Assembly: GCA_037039925.1 (NCBI GenBank)
Contig: JAXRKP010000039.1
Coordinates: 174,001 to 238,000 of the forward strand
Origin: Doris montereyensis
Lineage: Eukaryota; Mollusca; Gastropoda; Nudibranchia; Dorididae
Length of the DNA: 64,000 bases
Reading direction: 5' to 3'
In this document: one piece after another, positions 26,850-39,291 of the stretch
How the letters are laid out: each line of letters opens with the position of its first letter
How positions within the stretch are numbered: position 1 is the first letter of the stretch
Program-made: the position numbers and the translations under genes
Notes under the pieces: model-generated
Told to the model about the DNA's origin: nothing
The model's database searches: none
The model's input: the letters and a program-made list of their open reading frames with translations, nothing else

Positions 26850-28836
26850 TATCAATTAGTCGGCTAGTCGGGCCTTCTTGATGGAGGTCTGGTAGAGGGT
26901 TGCATTCCGTTGACTATCCTTCTCGAGCTTGTGAAGTCCATGAAGAAGAACATTCGCTAAGCGTCTAAAAGTTGTCTAGGAAAATCTCCAAAATCGAAGT
27001 AGGCGTTGATTATAGAGAGGACATCCATGAGTTTGTTGCGGCAACAGACTTCGTAAGTTGATTTCTTCACGAAACTCAAACCGTTTTCACAAATTCAAAT
27101 GTGCATGCGTGTGGCACTGTGAGACCTCCCGAGATACTTCTCCGATGAACATTTTCGTATCCTCAGAGAGAAGAGGCTCGTCTTTAGGAAAAGAAGTGTC
27201 GTGACACTTTGTCTCCAACCAGCCTGCAACGTATGCACAAGCATTCTGTTCATTTCGAGAAAGGGTCACGTTGACGCAAATCTCCATGATCTTCGCATCA
27301 TCGAAGTCAAACACGACTGCAGATGTGAGACTGGACGTTGGATGTGTCTGAGTCCACAGACTCCAAAAATGAAGCAGCGAAATGTGTGAGTCACTGCTTG
27401 AATGCATAACAGACATCACCAGCTTGCATAAAAGCGTTGACCCCTGTGGACTGCCGGTAGACAGAAAACTCACCCTCAATTCTGTCACTCTGTTCTGTAG
27501 GACGTACTGGAACCCAAGAGAAAACAAATGCTTACAGGCAGCAATGAGTCCCTCTGTCGTCTGGAGCAATGCTCTCCGTGTTTCCATGAGTCAAGCATTG
27601 AATTCGTTTGGGTCCATGTCCTGATTTGGTCTGCTTGAATAGGGTGAGTAGCGACTGAAGAGTGGTAGATGACTCTTGTTGAACTGACCGATTGGGGTCC
27701 TTGGCCTTTGTCGGAGACATTCACCACATTCCACCAGTTGATGACTTGCTGGATGAACTCTGCAGTGTCGTTGGCTCCTCAAAGTTTCAGTGCTGCGACG
27801 ACACGATCGTTGAATACTCCATGAACATTCTGGAGCTGACGTTTGGATGGGTACACTGCAGAGCAAGTCAATGGCGTTGACTTCAGGTTCAGGATACCGT
27901 CTTTCTCTGATTTGTACAGCTCTTTGACATCTCCGAAATTACCGACAATATTCTTGTCAAATGCGATCTTCTGCATCTTCTCGGTTATCCAGTTGTTCCT
28001 GATGCACTTCAGAATGTGAACATTGTCGTACAACAGGAACCACAGTCGCGTGCTGTCCAAAGCAACCTCTCCTGATTTTTCAATGACCGATGCAGCTTCC
28101 TTAACAACCGTAAATTGGTAACCAGCAGTCAGTTTGTGCACAGGGGTCACATATACGATCACGCTGGGGCCACCATGCAAGCACTTGGCCATCACACAGC
28201 ATAGACGAAGCTTTGCATTCAGGTTCATTCTTTGCCATTCCATTCAGCACACCTCCCGAAAAGGCCACTGTTGGACGTATCTTGACTTCATCAACAAGAA
28301 GCATACAGTGTTTCTGCAGAGATGTCACCTCAAACATTTCCCTAGCACTTTGTCAATATCTATTGATGAAATGACTGACTGAAGTTTCCTTTTGCTAGGC
28401 AATACTAAAAAGTCACGCAGTTGGTCATAACTGCAGCGAGGATAAGACTCGACTGCGAAACAATAGTCGGACACTGTGAAATTTTTCTCACATAATAATT
28501 GCAGTTGACGAATCATAAATTTTTGTCTCTTGGCTTTTGCACCACTAACAGAGGATTCTTCTTCTTGCTTCTGCACTTTTTCGAGAAGCCGTGTTACTTT
28601 CCCTAACAGTGTCGTCAACTGTATGAATGTGGTTCACAACGGAATTCACGACTGCAAAGAATTGTGAGTAGGAGTATAGTCCATTGTTTGGATTGAGTAT
28701 TTTACCTAACGGCACTCTGATCCCGTTTTTGAAGGCAATCAAAGTCAGAGGGGAACACAGGGTTGGCTTATTTTGAATGATAATTGATATAGAACATTCA
28801 CTGTAGTCCTCTTCTATGAACATGCACACAAATTTG
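26850..28836 (-). pseudogene. P-type transposase body, frameshifted
   Basis: In order on the - strand: a helical segment (KFMIRQLQLLCEKNFTVSDY), LVLPSKRKLQSVI, the RNase H-like start with its first catalytic Asp (HCMLLVDEVKIRP near 28270), GPSVIVYVTPVHKLTAGYQF, the insertion-domain motif (FLLYDNVHILKCIRNNW near 28020) and a C-terminal part with LLQTTEGLIAACKHLFSLGF near 27540. The blocks lie in different frames and have internal stops. The family's cut-and-paste transposase normally needs all of these in one protein, so this copy is dead. Confidence 0.85.
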
Positions 28837-28837
28837 T

Positions 28838-31345
28838 CTTATAATAATAATAATAAGATCATTTATATGGCGCCTTCTGCCTAGACCCCGAGGCGCTTCA
28901 CAAAAAGACATTTGTACAACCACATCGCAGGCAGACACAACACACATGCGCACACACGCACCCAAACACACACTGTAGCAGCTGAATTGAAATAAGTAAA
29001 ATACAATGTATTAGAAGTATTTGTTGAAAAGATGTGTCTTCAGATGTCTCTTAAATATCGCAATGCTATCAGCAGTCTTCAAGGAAAGGGGAAGGGAATT
29101 CCAAATAAGAGGACCAGAAACAACAAAAGCCCTATTACCAAGTTTTTAAATTAGATTTGGGCACAATCAATAATTTTGAATCTTGGGATCTAAGAACTCT
29201 TTGTGGAACATATAAAATTAGAAGATCTTTTAGATATGATGGTATAGATGACTGAAGTGTGTTGTAACATAGAACAGCAATTTTGTATTCAATCCTCGCC
29301 CTAACTGGCAACCAATGAAGAGTTCTTAACATTGATGTTGGAGCTTTCTGATCTGGGTTTACTCAGAACCAATCTTGCTGCACAATTTTGTAGTTTTAAA
29401 ATTTTCTCTTCTGTGATTCCAGCCAGGAGCGAGTTGCAATAGTCTAAACGAGACAGAACTGACAAGACTACCAATGCCTTGACAGAGTTACAAGATAGTA
29501 TGGATTTCATGCGTGAAATATTTCTGATTTCAAAACATATTGCTTTTACAACAGTATTAATTTGGTGTTCCATAGAAAAAGTGTTGTCCAGAATAACCCG
29601 CAAGTGTAATATTACAAATATCTATTTTATTTTATTTTGTCTCTGTGGAGCACAGTAGTACCTCCGTTTTGTCATTATTCAATTTTAGTTTGTTCTCGTA
29701 CATCCAGACTTGAACATCATGACAACAATTTTGAATTTTCAATATCAAAGAAGAAAGTTTTTCTGGGTGTGCAGAGGTGTAAAGCTGCGTATCATCAGCA
29801 TACATGTGATAGTCAACATTGTGTGACTTTAAAATGTTTCCCAAAGGTAACATATACATTGTGAATAATACAGGACCAAGGACTGAGCCTTGTGGTACAC
29901 CATACATGAGTTTAAAATCTGATGAGTAATTTCCTTCAACACATACCGACTGAGATCTCTCTGTCAGGTAGGATGTAAACCATGTTAGAACCATTCCAGA
30001 GATACCGAAATTTGCAGACAGCCTATTCAGGAGTATCGAATGATCGATGGTGTCAAAAGCAGCAGATAGGTCTAGCATAGTTAAGATGGTAACACTGCCA
30101 GCCACTGTCAATTGATCTAAGTATGTCATTCATTATTTCGTAGAAGAGCACTTTCAGTGCTATGCTTTTCTCTGTAAGCTGATTGAAAAGGATCAATAAG
30201 ACTGTTAGACTGAAGATGTTCTTTCAGTTGAATCAAAACAACCTTTTTCAAGATTTTCGAAATAAATGAAAGATTAGAAACAGGTCGATAATGTTTTAAA
30301 TCATCAGGATTCAAATTATGCTTTTTTAAAAGCGGGCTGACAATGGCTTTCCTAAAACATAGTGGGACTTTTCCTGTCTTAAGGGACTAGTTGACAATAG
30401 ATGTTATAATGTCAATCAGAGAATCAAGACACTGGACTAGAAGAGAGTGATGGGGATGGGATCTATAGGACAAGTTTTAGAAGGGGAGGAAAGAATAATT
30501 TTTTTGATTTCATCAGATGACACATCTCTAAAATCACTAAAAACTGACATTTCATGATTATTCATACAAATTTCATTTAAAATGCATGACTCATTGTCAT
30601 TGTCAAAGGATGCTATAATTTTAGACACTTTGGTACAGAAAAATTCTCCAAAAACATCCGGCAGGTCTTTTGTTGGAATGTTGGTGGGCAAGGGGGTTTT
30701 GTTGATGTTTCCCTTCATTTCATTTGCAACAGCAAAAAGTGTCCTGGAGTTCTTACAATTTCTTTTTTTCGTCCATGATGAGTTGTTTGACGTGTTGAAA
30801 GTTGAACTTGTTCTTGGTAGAGTTGTTTGTGGATGTTCAGGTTGGATTTTCTCCAACTTCTCTCTGCTGCTCGTTTCTGTTGTTTGGCTTGTTTGATGTC
30901 CAGTGTCTACCATGGAGATGATGATCGACATGTAACAGTTCGAGCTTTTAATGGCGCATGTTGGTCAAGCGCTTCAGTAAGTTGTTGATTGTAAAATTCC
31001 ACCATGTTTTGGTCTTTTGAATGGTGAGATAAGACGGAACACAGATTTGCTTTAAAGGCATTTGAGTCAATGGCTTTGATGTTTCTGGATGTCACACTTC
31101 GTTTCTTTGGAATTGGAGTCGGCTTTGAAGTATTTAATGAAAAAGTCACAAGGAAATAGTCAGACAAAGCTTTGTCAGCTACTTGAAGGTCTTTTATAAA
31201 TGAGCTGTCCTCAGATGTTATCAGCCAGTCAATTATGTGACCCTTCTTTTGTGTTGGTGTGTCGATAATTTGATGTAGATGGTAATCACTGAGGAGTGCA
31301 GAGCGATATGAGGAGGTTCGAATGTAACTTATACAGATCTTTCTC
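28838..31345 (-). mobile_element. L2/CR1-type LINE, 5'-truncated, inside the P-like element
   Basis: The - strand carries the C-terminal part of an APE endonuclease (HIIDWLITSEDSSF, then KALSDYFLVTFSLN near 31150), a linker (DVFGEFFCTKVSKI), and a reverse transcriptase with LKHYRPVSNLSFISKILKK, LDLSAAFDTIDHSIL, GVPQGSVLGPVLFTMYMLPL and the catalytic YADD near 29810. After the thumb comes WLPVRARIEYKIAVLCYNTL. The 3' end shows GCGCCATATAAATGATC followed by TTATTATTATTA, typical of these LINEs. A few frameshifts break the ORF. The 5' limit is approximate. Confidence 0.88.
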
Positions 31346-31409
31346 GGGAGTGAATTCATGAAGAGAAGTGATTTTATCCTTCTTCAGGAAATAATTCAGT
31401 TGTAGATCC

Positions 31410-31712
31410 TCAGTTTTCAGAGGACAAGGGGCTGGCTTCGGAAGGCAAACACGATGTTGGAACGTTGAAAATACTTGGTGGGTCCACTGACCTGGTATGA
31501 CCACCTGGAACTTTGACCATTTGCGTATCCGATGGCCAATGCTTTTCACAAATGACCAATTGGGATGGATCAACAACGAAGCCTTCACGTGGAGGGAGAA
31601 AGTTTAGCCATTTTTGTTTGTCTACTTCGTGTCTCGGTAGTCTGAACACACAACACTTGTTTGCCGTGTCATAGTTCCCTTTACAGTTCACAACACCACA
31701 TTTTTTAGGCAT
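31410..31712 (-). CDS. THAP zinc-finger domain of the P-like transposase
   Basis: MPKKCGVVNCKGNYD opens the domain. It shows the C-X4-C pair, a conserved Trp (QKWLNFLP), the C-X2-H pair in CEKHWPSD and the closing DPPSIFNVP box, equivalent to AVPTIF. THAP domains bind the subterminal DNA of their own transposon in the P family. The rest of the protein continues after the LINE insertion. Confidence 0.9.
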   Translation of the reverse strand: MPKKCGVVNCKGNYDTANKCCVFRLPRHEVDKQKWLNFLPPREGFVVDPSQLVICEKHWPSDTQMVKVPGGHTRSVDPPSIFNVPTSCLPSEASPLSSEN

Positions 31713-31714
31713 GC

Positions 31715-31983
31715 TAGTCTAGATTCTAGATCTAGAATCTAGTAGATTCTACTTCACTTGATAGATTCTACTAGCCTTGAGAATATCGAGTCTAGATCTA
31801 GATAGATCTATATTATATGTCTAGATCTAGAATCGAGATCTATGTCTAGATCTAGAATTAGAATCTATAGATAGATCTAGATTCTAGTATTAGGCCTATT
31901 GGCCTATTATTATTATTATTATTATTATTATATTAGCATTAGTCATTAGAGGAAGGAATTCCATGGTCAGGATCATAGATATA

Positions 31984-32068
<85 letters not shown>

Positions 32069-32150
32069 CTAGACTCTTTAGGCCCCTATAGAATCTATAT
32101 TAGATCTATATATATATATATATATCTAGATATAGATGGATCTATCTACG
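31715..32150. repeat. AGATCT-rich and (TA)n tract
   Basis: Many overlapping CTAGATCTAGA words (31722-31880), an ATT run (31906-31932) and about 80 bases of TA (31985-32066), then more AGATCT. It sits in the 5' region of the P-like element. Confidence 0.9.
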
Positions 32151-32542
32151 AAATCCACGAGAAAAACTTGATAAATATCCAACAAGAATCAAACACAAGC
32201 ATGCGAGCGATGCTTCAATTCACTTTCATTTTTTCCACAGTGATGAAGCACCCTACCGATCAGAACGTAAACACACTTCTTACGCATGAAGTAGTTCCCT
32301 TTTGAGAAGCGAATATCAAAATTCATTCCATGTGAAACATTAAACAGATGGTAGTTTCTTCTCCACATAAACTAAAATACCCCAAAAATTTAAAAAAAGA
32401 TGATAGATGTCAATCAATCCGACCATTCAATAATGTCCAATATTATTAATTGCTCTGGTGCGCACTACTTCTGTATTACGTTCGTTCTAAAAATAGACCG
32501 CAGGGAGGTAACTGGCCGTAACTAGGTCAATTTTGATCGCCT

Positions 32543-32597
32543 CGCTAGCGGGAGCAGGAATCTGACCTTACGTGTCCTTACAGTATAGTAGTCCTTT
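32543..32597. repeat. P-element-like right terminal inverted repeat
   Basis: CGCTAGCGGGAGCAG to CAGTATAGTAGTCCTTT mirrors the left end. The flanking ATTGAGATC at 32598 repeats the left flank. Confidence 0.95.
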
Positions 32598-32946
32598 ATT
32601 GAGATCTAGAAATTAGAAAGGGGAGAGAAAAAGATGCATTATAAAAAGTAAAAGTAAAATAAACGCTAGGACACAAGATAAGAAAATGTGAGACAGGGAT
32701 GAAAGAACATGCAATTAAGACAGACAAATAATGTATTAAATTACATACATACCTATGGAAGAACCGTGAGGAAATATCCTTGCTCTTGTTGCTCCATATA
32801 TTATGCACATCATAGCATAGTTGAATGTTCTATACTATTAACATATATGTTCAGTCCATCGATTTTTTATTTACATTATGTACAGTCCGTTGGTGTTCTG
32901 TTTACATTTATGCAGTCCATTAAATTCAACTTTACGATGAAAAACG

Positions 32947-34759
32947 CTACAACTTCTCTTCGATAGCAGTGTCCAAAGAAGTTATCTCCTTACATTTCAG
33001 CTTGCTTTTTTTCTCTGAGGGCATTAGACCGATAAAGAAGGATAAAATTTCCCTTTGTGTTTCAGCCTGGGTGGCTAGTTTGTCTACCTCACTAAGCAGG
33101 TCATTTGACCCACCCATGAGTTTCTGCTTCTTCTTCTTTAATTTTTGAAGCTGATCCGTTTCACTTTCCAACATCTTTTTCACTTGCTGCAGTCTCCTTT
33201 GCTCTTTTTCAGGGTGGTAATTTTGCCTACCCCTTGCAGCAGCTGTTGGTGATTGGGACGTTTGGGAAAGTAGGTTCTTTGCTCTGTACTTGACCATCAC
33301 AATGAGATCCAGAAAGGAACAGCATCGAACAAGCTTATATTTAATGGGTGACTTAAAAAGCTGCTCGTTGATTAATAATTTCACAAACATTAAGAAAGCA
33401 TTCCGGAATGTCAGCTCACTCTGCTTTACTTTCTTGAGCAAATCTTTTTCCATGTTCAGTTTGTGGACATTATTGGCAGATGAAATCCCCTTTAAAAAAT
33501 CTGGTTTCAGGATTTTGTTTAGACGTTTCTTTAAAATATCAAAGCGGTCAGAGTCAGAGGCAAAGAAGGGCAACATGGGATGGTCTGTCTGGTATTTCTT
33601 CAGGAATTGGCTAACAATCCTGGTAATAACTAAACTGGCTTCCATTGACTTTCAATTTGCTTCCAGGTCTGCAGCGAGATTTTTAATTGTAGAGAAGGAT
33701 TTGAATGACAGTTCAGATCCTGTCTTGGTCCTAATTCTTTTACTTTTTACATGCGTATTTATGTTTTTGTAGCAGTAGCAACAATGCTCTCTCCATGCAT
33801 GCCACATTTTCTAGCCAGCGATGTCCACAGTAGCTCAGCGGAAATATTACTGATCCTGTGATAAGAGTGAAATCTTCACATCTAACTTACTAAGCTGTCC
33901 TGGAAGAACCAGTGCAGGGACGAAAGATAGCTGCCAATATTGAAACTTTTACTCACTCCCATCTTTGTATGCATTGTGTAGAGTATGCGGACAGCAGGAT
34001 CCAATGTTTAAGAGTGCTGCTTGTCTCTTGCTCAACCTCTTTTATTATAATAGTATATAGTGCCCAATTCACAGTGGAAGCTGAACTCAGCCACTTCTGA
34101 CAGGCAGCTTCTCCCACACGACTGTCTTCGGTGTCCGTGGGGATTAATAGCCTTTGATTACTTTGAATGTCTTAAGAATTGACATGTTAGGTAACGGGTC
34201 TGCACAATGTCTCCGTCCAACCCAATGACAAACATGAGTGTCTACCTGTTTTACGTGAAGATGTTCATTTAGTGACCTTTTCAAGGCGTTCAATGTGCGG
34301 TGGGATGCCAAATGTTGTCATGTATGCCAACCTCCTATCACCACATTGAAATCTCACCGCTATCTCTGAATCAGGAAACATCAGTCTGTAAAGCTCAGAG
34401 GCATTTGAAATACTGGAGTATGAATGGTACTTTCTAATCGTTAAAGAATGAATAATTTCTGCCTTAAGCACACTGTCGCTTGTAAGGGCTGGCTTTATTG
34501 TGGAAGCCACTGAACTAGAAGTGTTTGGGCTAAAAACCTTTTTAAAAATTGGTTTAAACTGGATAACCTGTGCTGACTCAACATTAATTGTTTGTGCTTG
34601 GAAGACAGTGTGAGTGTAGCCTTTTAAAGCATATTCTCCCATACTACTAACACCAAAGTCTTTTCTGCATACTTTACAGTATGCATGTTGATTGCCAGAG
34701 TTTATAGTTGTCATGCCTAAACCATGTGTCCATAAGAAAGCACTTATCCATTTCGGCAT
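32947..34759 (-). pseudogene. BED-finger hAT-like transposase, frameshifted
   Basis: The - strand starts MPKWISAFLWTHGLG and has a BED-like finger (YCKVCRKDFGVSSMG), then RFQCGDRRLAYMTTFGI. A damaged middle retains, across three frames, GSYLSSLHWFFQDS, FPLSYCGHRWLENV and IKNLAADLEAN. From 33645 a clean 232-codon end follows with QFLKKYQTDHPMLPFFASDS and a Lys/Gln-rich coiled coil (LQQVKKMLESETDQLQKLKK). It corresponds to one animal gene family of hAT-like origin. Frameshifts near 33950 and 33850 and stops near 34260 make it a pseudogene as written. Confidence 0.75.
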
Positions 34760-37700
34760 TTAGGGAAATTTGAAATAGATCTGGCTAAAGAAAGAAACAC
34801 AACACTTTAAGTCACTCTAGATTATCTTAAATCTATAATAGATCTGTAACACTAACACAACGAGAGCATGTATAACACTTTATCTTTTTGTGTGGTATCT
34901 ACAACTATCCAGCATCACTTTTTGTCACAAGATACATGCAGAAGAGCAAAACGGTATGTTTCCAACTGGCAAACAATGAATTCGAAGGAAGGAAGGAATG
35001 TTGTTGAATAAGTTGTTCATTTTTCAAGACATTGACATACAGACCCTATAAAGCAATCTACATGTATTGTAAATTTTCGTTTATCACTTTTGGCTTCACT
35101 ACACTGTGGCTCTTGTGTTTACCCTACACAAACTGCAACCAACTTAACTAACTACATGTATAATGGGTATAATATTGCACAATACCTAGATCTATGAAAC
35201 AACCATATATTATTTTATAATATAATATTATATCTTATCACACTTTTTCTTCATGTTAGTTTGGTACATAAATAAATACAATATCATACCATCAACTGTA
35301 GATCAGTCTCAATTTATTGAATTTTCTTCATTTGTTTGAACATGTTTCTAGTGTATGTGACTAAATTTACGTTATGTAGTGTGTTTGAGTGTAAGTATGT
35401 ATAGACATGTAATGTTGCCAGGAAAATACATAAAATCTACATGACTGGTACTATTACTACGTCAAACATTGATTGTCCGTCTTCAACTTTAGGTCAGTAA
35501 AACATTCATGAATGATAAATGTTGCTCATTTAGTTAGTAATAGTTTCAACCAAATTTCATGAGCTAATGTCCACCATAATGCACTTGGACAAATTTACCA
35601 GCACAAGTTAGAACTAAGAAGACCGGTTAACTAAAACAACAAGATCAACGTGAGACAAAAGAAAAATCAAACACGTCAGTTGGATATTCTTTTGTATTGT
35701 GCATCAAAATAAATAATCCAGTTTCTACATGCATGGAAATGTACACAGTGGAAAGAACAGACTCGCACTTCAACATCAGCAACATATAAGTAAAAGGGTT
35801 TTGTTAATGTGATGTCTAATGTATTTCACATTTGGTACATTACACTGAGTAATGCCCCATTTACAGTAGTGACAAACAGTAGGGTCATTGCTGCTAAAAT
35901 TTAAGACAAATAAACAAAGAAAAAACAACATCACAGGATAGAGAGAAAAAGAGAAGGGGGGGATATGTGATAGACGAAGAAGAAAACAACACAGACTAGA
36001 AGTAGAAGAAGAAGACCACATATATAGATAAATGCTGAGTGAGATTACAATAAATTACATGCAGTACAACCTACAAGTACAAGGCAATAGTCACGGTCAT
36101 TTTAGCTTCTTTTTTAAAATTATTTATATATTTATTTATTTATTCATTCAACATTAGGGAAACTAGCTGAATATTGCACCAAGTTCAAGGTCTATGATGG
36201 AAAGAGAAAGAGAGGGAGGTGTGGGGAATTCAATTCAAAATGAGTAGTCAAACCAAACGCCTTTTGAAATCAGATTTTTAAGATATAGAAGTTAAAGTTA
36301 CGATTTATTAACAGCCTATTATACATATTACGATCCTTACAAGTACACATTTTGTAGTCCAAAATACTATAATTATAGACTACTATAACTAAGAGTAAGA
36401 CTTAGAAAGAGCTTTGTAACTTGTATTCCATATTAATAAGACCTCGAGGTAAGTCACTTTGACATATATATATTTCAACACATAAAATTTGTAAAATAAA
36501 TTCTATTAAAACAATATCCTATGAAATCGACTTGCTCAAGGTCTAGTTTTGACTGATAATAATGTAATAATAATATGGACCGCTAAATGGTTTCTTGATT
36601 CATTGTCAGATTTAACAGTAAACTGATTGACAACAAAAATGTGACAAACCAACACAATTTGTCTCAAGTCCATTGGTGTTGACTAGGAATAAAAGGACAA
36701 AACGTCCCTTCTACTTCTAAATCAACGATGCCAGTTTCACATACCTGTAAGTCCTCCACCTTAAATGAAACTAAAACATCAATAAACAAAAATTAAATAG
36801 AGATAACTGATAAGTCAAGTCCTACTCCAGACAAACAAAGTCTGCCGTCCCCCTCCCCCGCTGCAGCCATTTATTATAACAGATTACACTTTCATCACAA
36901 AATCACAACCAAACTTGTTTACAGCGCTTGAAACCTCATTTTGCCAGCAATTTGAAAACAGGACGAAACTACTTTTACCACTATTGCTACTACTACTACA
37001 ACAAACCAACAAACCGTTACAGTACCAACAATGACCTATCAAAGTCGTGACAATGCACAAGGGAACACAATCATAAGAAATACTGTAAAGTACAGAGGTA
37101 ATATCTAAATCTAAAGTATTCTTTTGACACTTACGGACACAATGCCATTGCTGATATCCAACCAATTGAAACAAGCTTAAAAAATACTATTTTTATCTCC
37201 TTATCCTCCGTCCATTCTTGAGTAATTTTCAGCAAACAGGGCACACAAAAAAAATGGCGCACACAATGCTCCGGTATGGACATGCTTCTGAGTTGTTGTC
37301 TTTTGTTTACTGCACAGGTCGCATAGAAAATTGTGCACAGCTAATTTCTTGAACAACGGTCTACTCTTGAGCACAAAGACATTGAATGAGCATCTGCCCT
37401 GTTCACCATAAAATGCTTCGGTATGGACCAAGCTTCACATGAGCTCCTTCACAAATCCTAGAACAAGGATGATTTTTTTTTCCATTAAACAATTGGCCAT
37501 GTTGTAAAATGAAAGATTGTACAAGTACACAAGACATTGCAATAATGGTTTCCATTGTCATGTCAAGAAATAGATTAGGGTGAGCATTTTGTTGTCAATC
37601 TTGGTCTGAATTTGAAACTCATGAGTCACCATACCAGAATCGAAAAGCTTGATCTGCAGATTTGGGGTTTTCTCCTCATTTTCTGTTGTTTTGAGGCTCG

Positions 37701-38605
37701 AGCATAATTCAACTTTAAAATGACAAATTTTAACTCTGAAATAGGTATGAATGAGCTAGGAGCCACCAAATGTGCAGAACATTCAGAGGCTTAAAGAAAA
37801 CAGCAGATCAGATTGTTTATTGCTTCTGGTATGGTGGTACAGAAAGTGTCTTCACGCACAGACTAAAAACAAGAGAAAAAAAAGAATAAATGCCCTCATG
37901 CCATAATGATCACAGAGTAAATAGACAAATGGAATTGAGAGGATAAATATATATAATAACGTTCAACAAGAATTTCTTAAAGTGGAATCGTTGAAGTCAC
38001 AAATAGTGACATCTGTCACTCATGGATAACAAACAAATAATGCTTATCAGTTTACAAGACCCATAAACACTTTTTTACCTTATATTCAAATGAGAGTGAG
38101 GGGGAACGGAGAAAAATAATTCAAATTTATTTACAAAATTTTATGTCAATCACTTTGTTTTCTCTTCATAGATTTCTTTCTATGGATACATTTTCGCTAG
38201 TGAAAAGAAACCAAAACCAAAAACAAATTCAAATCAGGCATGAGCAAAGAGAAGAAAGAGAAAACAAAAATCTGTCTCTGGTATTTGGATGCTAGATAAC
38301 AAAGGCTGCAGTAAAAAATAAACAACAGAAAATAAAAAAAAATACACATATTACAAAATTATCCATAATTTCATAACTAAATATTCAGTTCACAAAAAGA
38401 TAAAAATCAGGTAAAATTTAGGCAATAGAAAAAGAAAATAAGAAAATTTTGATCCAAGGGGAAAATATCTCCATAATCAATTGACATGATTAATTTGATT
38501 GAATTTTGTAAAGAAACAACTAAAATACACGAATGAATTGCACATAAAGTCACTGGGTAAAATCACAAACAAATACAAATTTCCCCTCCCCCTTTCTAAA
38601 TCATG
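34760..38605. other. Region without recognised genes
   Basis: A+T-rich DNA with short frames only. Part may be the SARA 3' untranslated region or its downstream flank. No tandem array or domain is recognised. Confidence 0.45.
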
Positions 38606-38905
38606 GTGACGTCGGTGGCCGAGTGGTTAGGCTGCCGGACTGGGGATCATGAGGTCCCGAGTTCAAATCCTAGCAAAGCCAGGGCCGATGTTGTGTTCCT
38701 TGGGAAAGATACTTAACACATTTTCCTCACTCTACCCAGATGCAAATGGGTACAAGCGCTAGCTTGGGAGCAAAACCTCGTCAGACTTGTGTCCTGGCCA
38801 GGAGATGATTATTGTCACTTGTTCCAATTCACGATATAGAAACCGGATAAGCTCCAGCTCAATAGGCCTGAAGAGCCTTGCAGGAACTTTTACTTTACTT
38901 TTAAA
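38606..38905 (+). mobile_element. tRNA-derived SINE, family A (best copy)
   Basis: The head is GTGGCCGAGTGGTTAGGCTG with B box GAGTTCAAATCCTAGC, then CCTTGGGAAAGATACTTAAC, CACTCTACCCAGATGC, GAAACCGGATAAGCTCC and a tail of TTTACTTTACTTTT. Confidence 0.85.
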
Positions 38906-39268
38906 TCATTATCATTTACTTTTAATTTTAGTTTTCATTTCATACATTTGTTAATCACGATTGCACAGAAAAATGTTCAAAAAGCTTAGTCTCGTATTCC
39001 ACGACATAGCTTTCCCTCTTTTTTTAAATAATAAAGCATATATTCTATTCAGATAAGTAGATCAATATTACATCACGTGGATAAGTTTGACCCATTGTGT
39101 CTTTTTTAGTGTCATATCAATGTCATATAATGAAAGTGTTTTGACATACAGGGGATAAGAGGTTAGTAAAAAGCATTTTATGGTTGATACAGACTTTATG
39201 TTGGGGGATGATGCCTAATTAATCATTCAAATTCTTGAAAATGTGTGTATGTATGAGCGAGAGACACT

Positions 39269-39291
39269 GGGGGGGGGGGGGGGGGGGGGGG
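39269..39291. repeat. Poly-G run, 23 bases
   Basis: An uninterrupted run of 23 G in A+T-rich DNA. True length is uncertain in any assembly. Confidence 0.9.

Larger units (their letters stand above)
26367..32597 (-). mobile_element. P-element-like (THAP) DNA transposon, 6.2 kb, with nested LINE
   Basis: The two ends are 54-bp near-perfect inverted repeats, and ATTGAGATC flanks both sides (26358-26366 and 32598-32606), a clear target duplication. P-family elements make about 8 bp. On the - strand it encodes an N-terminal THAP zinc finger (31410-31712) and, after an inserted LINE, a P-type transposase body (about 28830-26880). The transposase is broken by several frameshifts, so this copy cannot move itself. 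The THAP order, VDEVKI catalytic block and DNVHILKCIRNNW block are those of the P/THAP9 family. Confidence 0.92.

Noticed and set aside
30582..30896. 104-codon + strand frame
   Set aside because: Antisense shadow of the nested LINE's linker region.
38606..38690. tRNA gene
   Set aside because: The tRNA-like head is followed by a shared SINE body and tail and occurs in several diverged copies, so it is a SINE promoter and not a functional tRNA gene.
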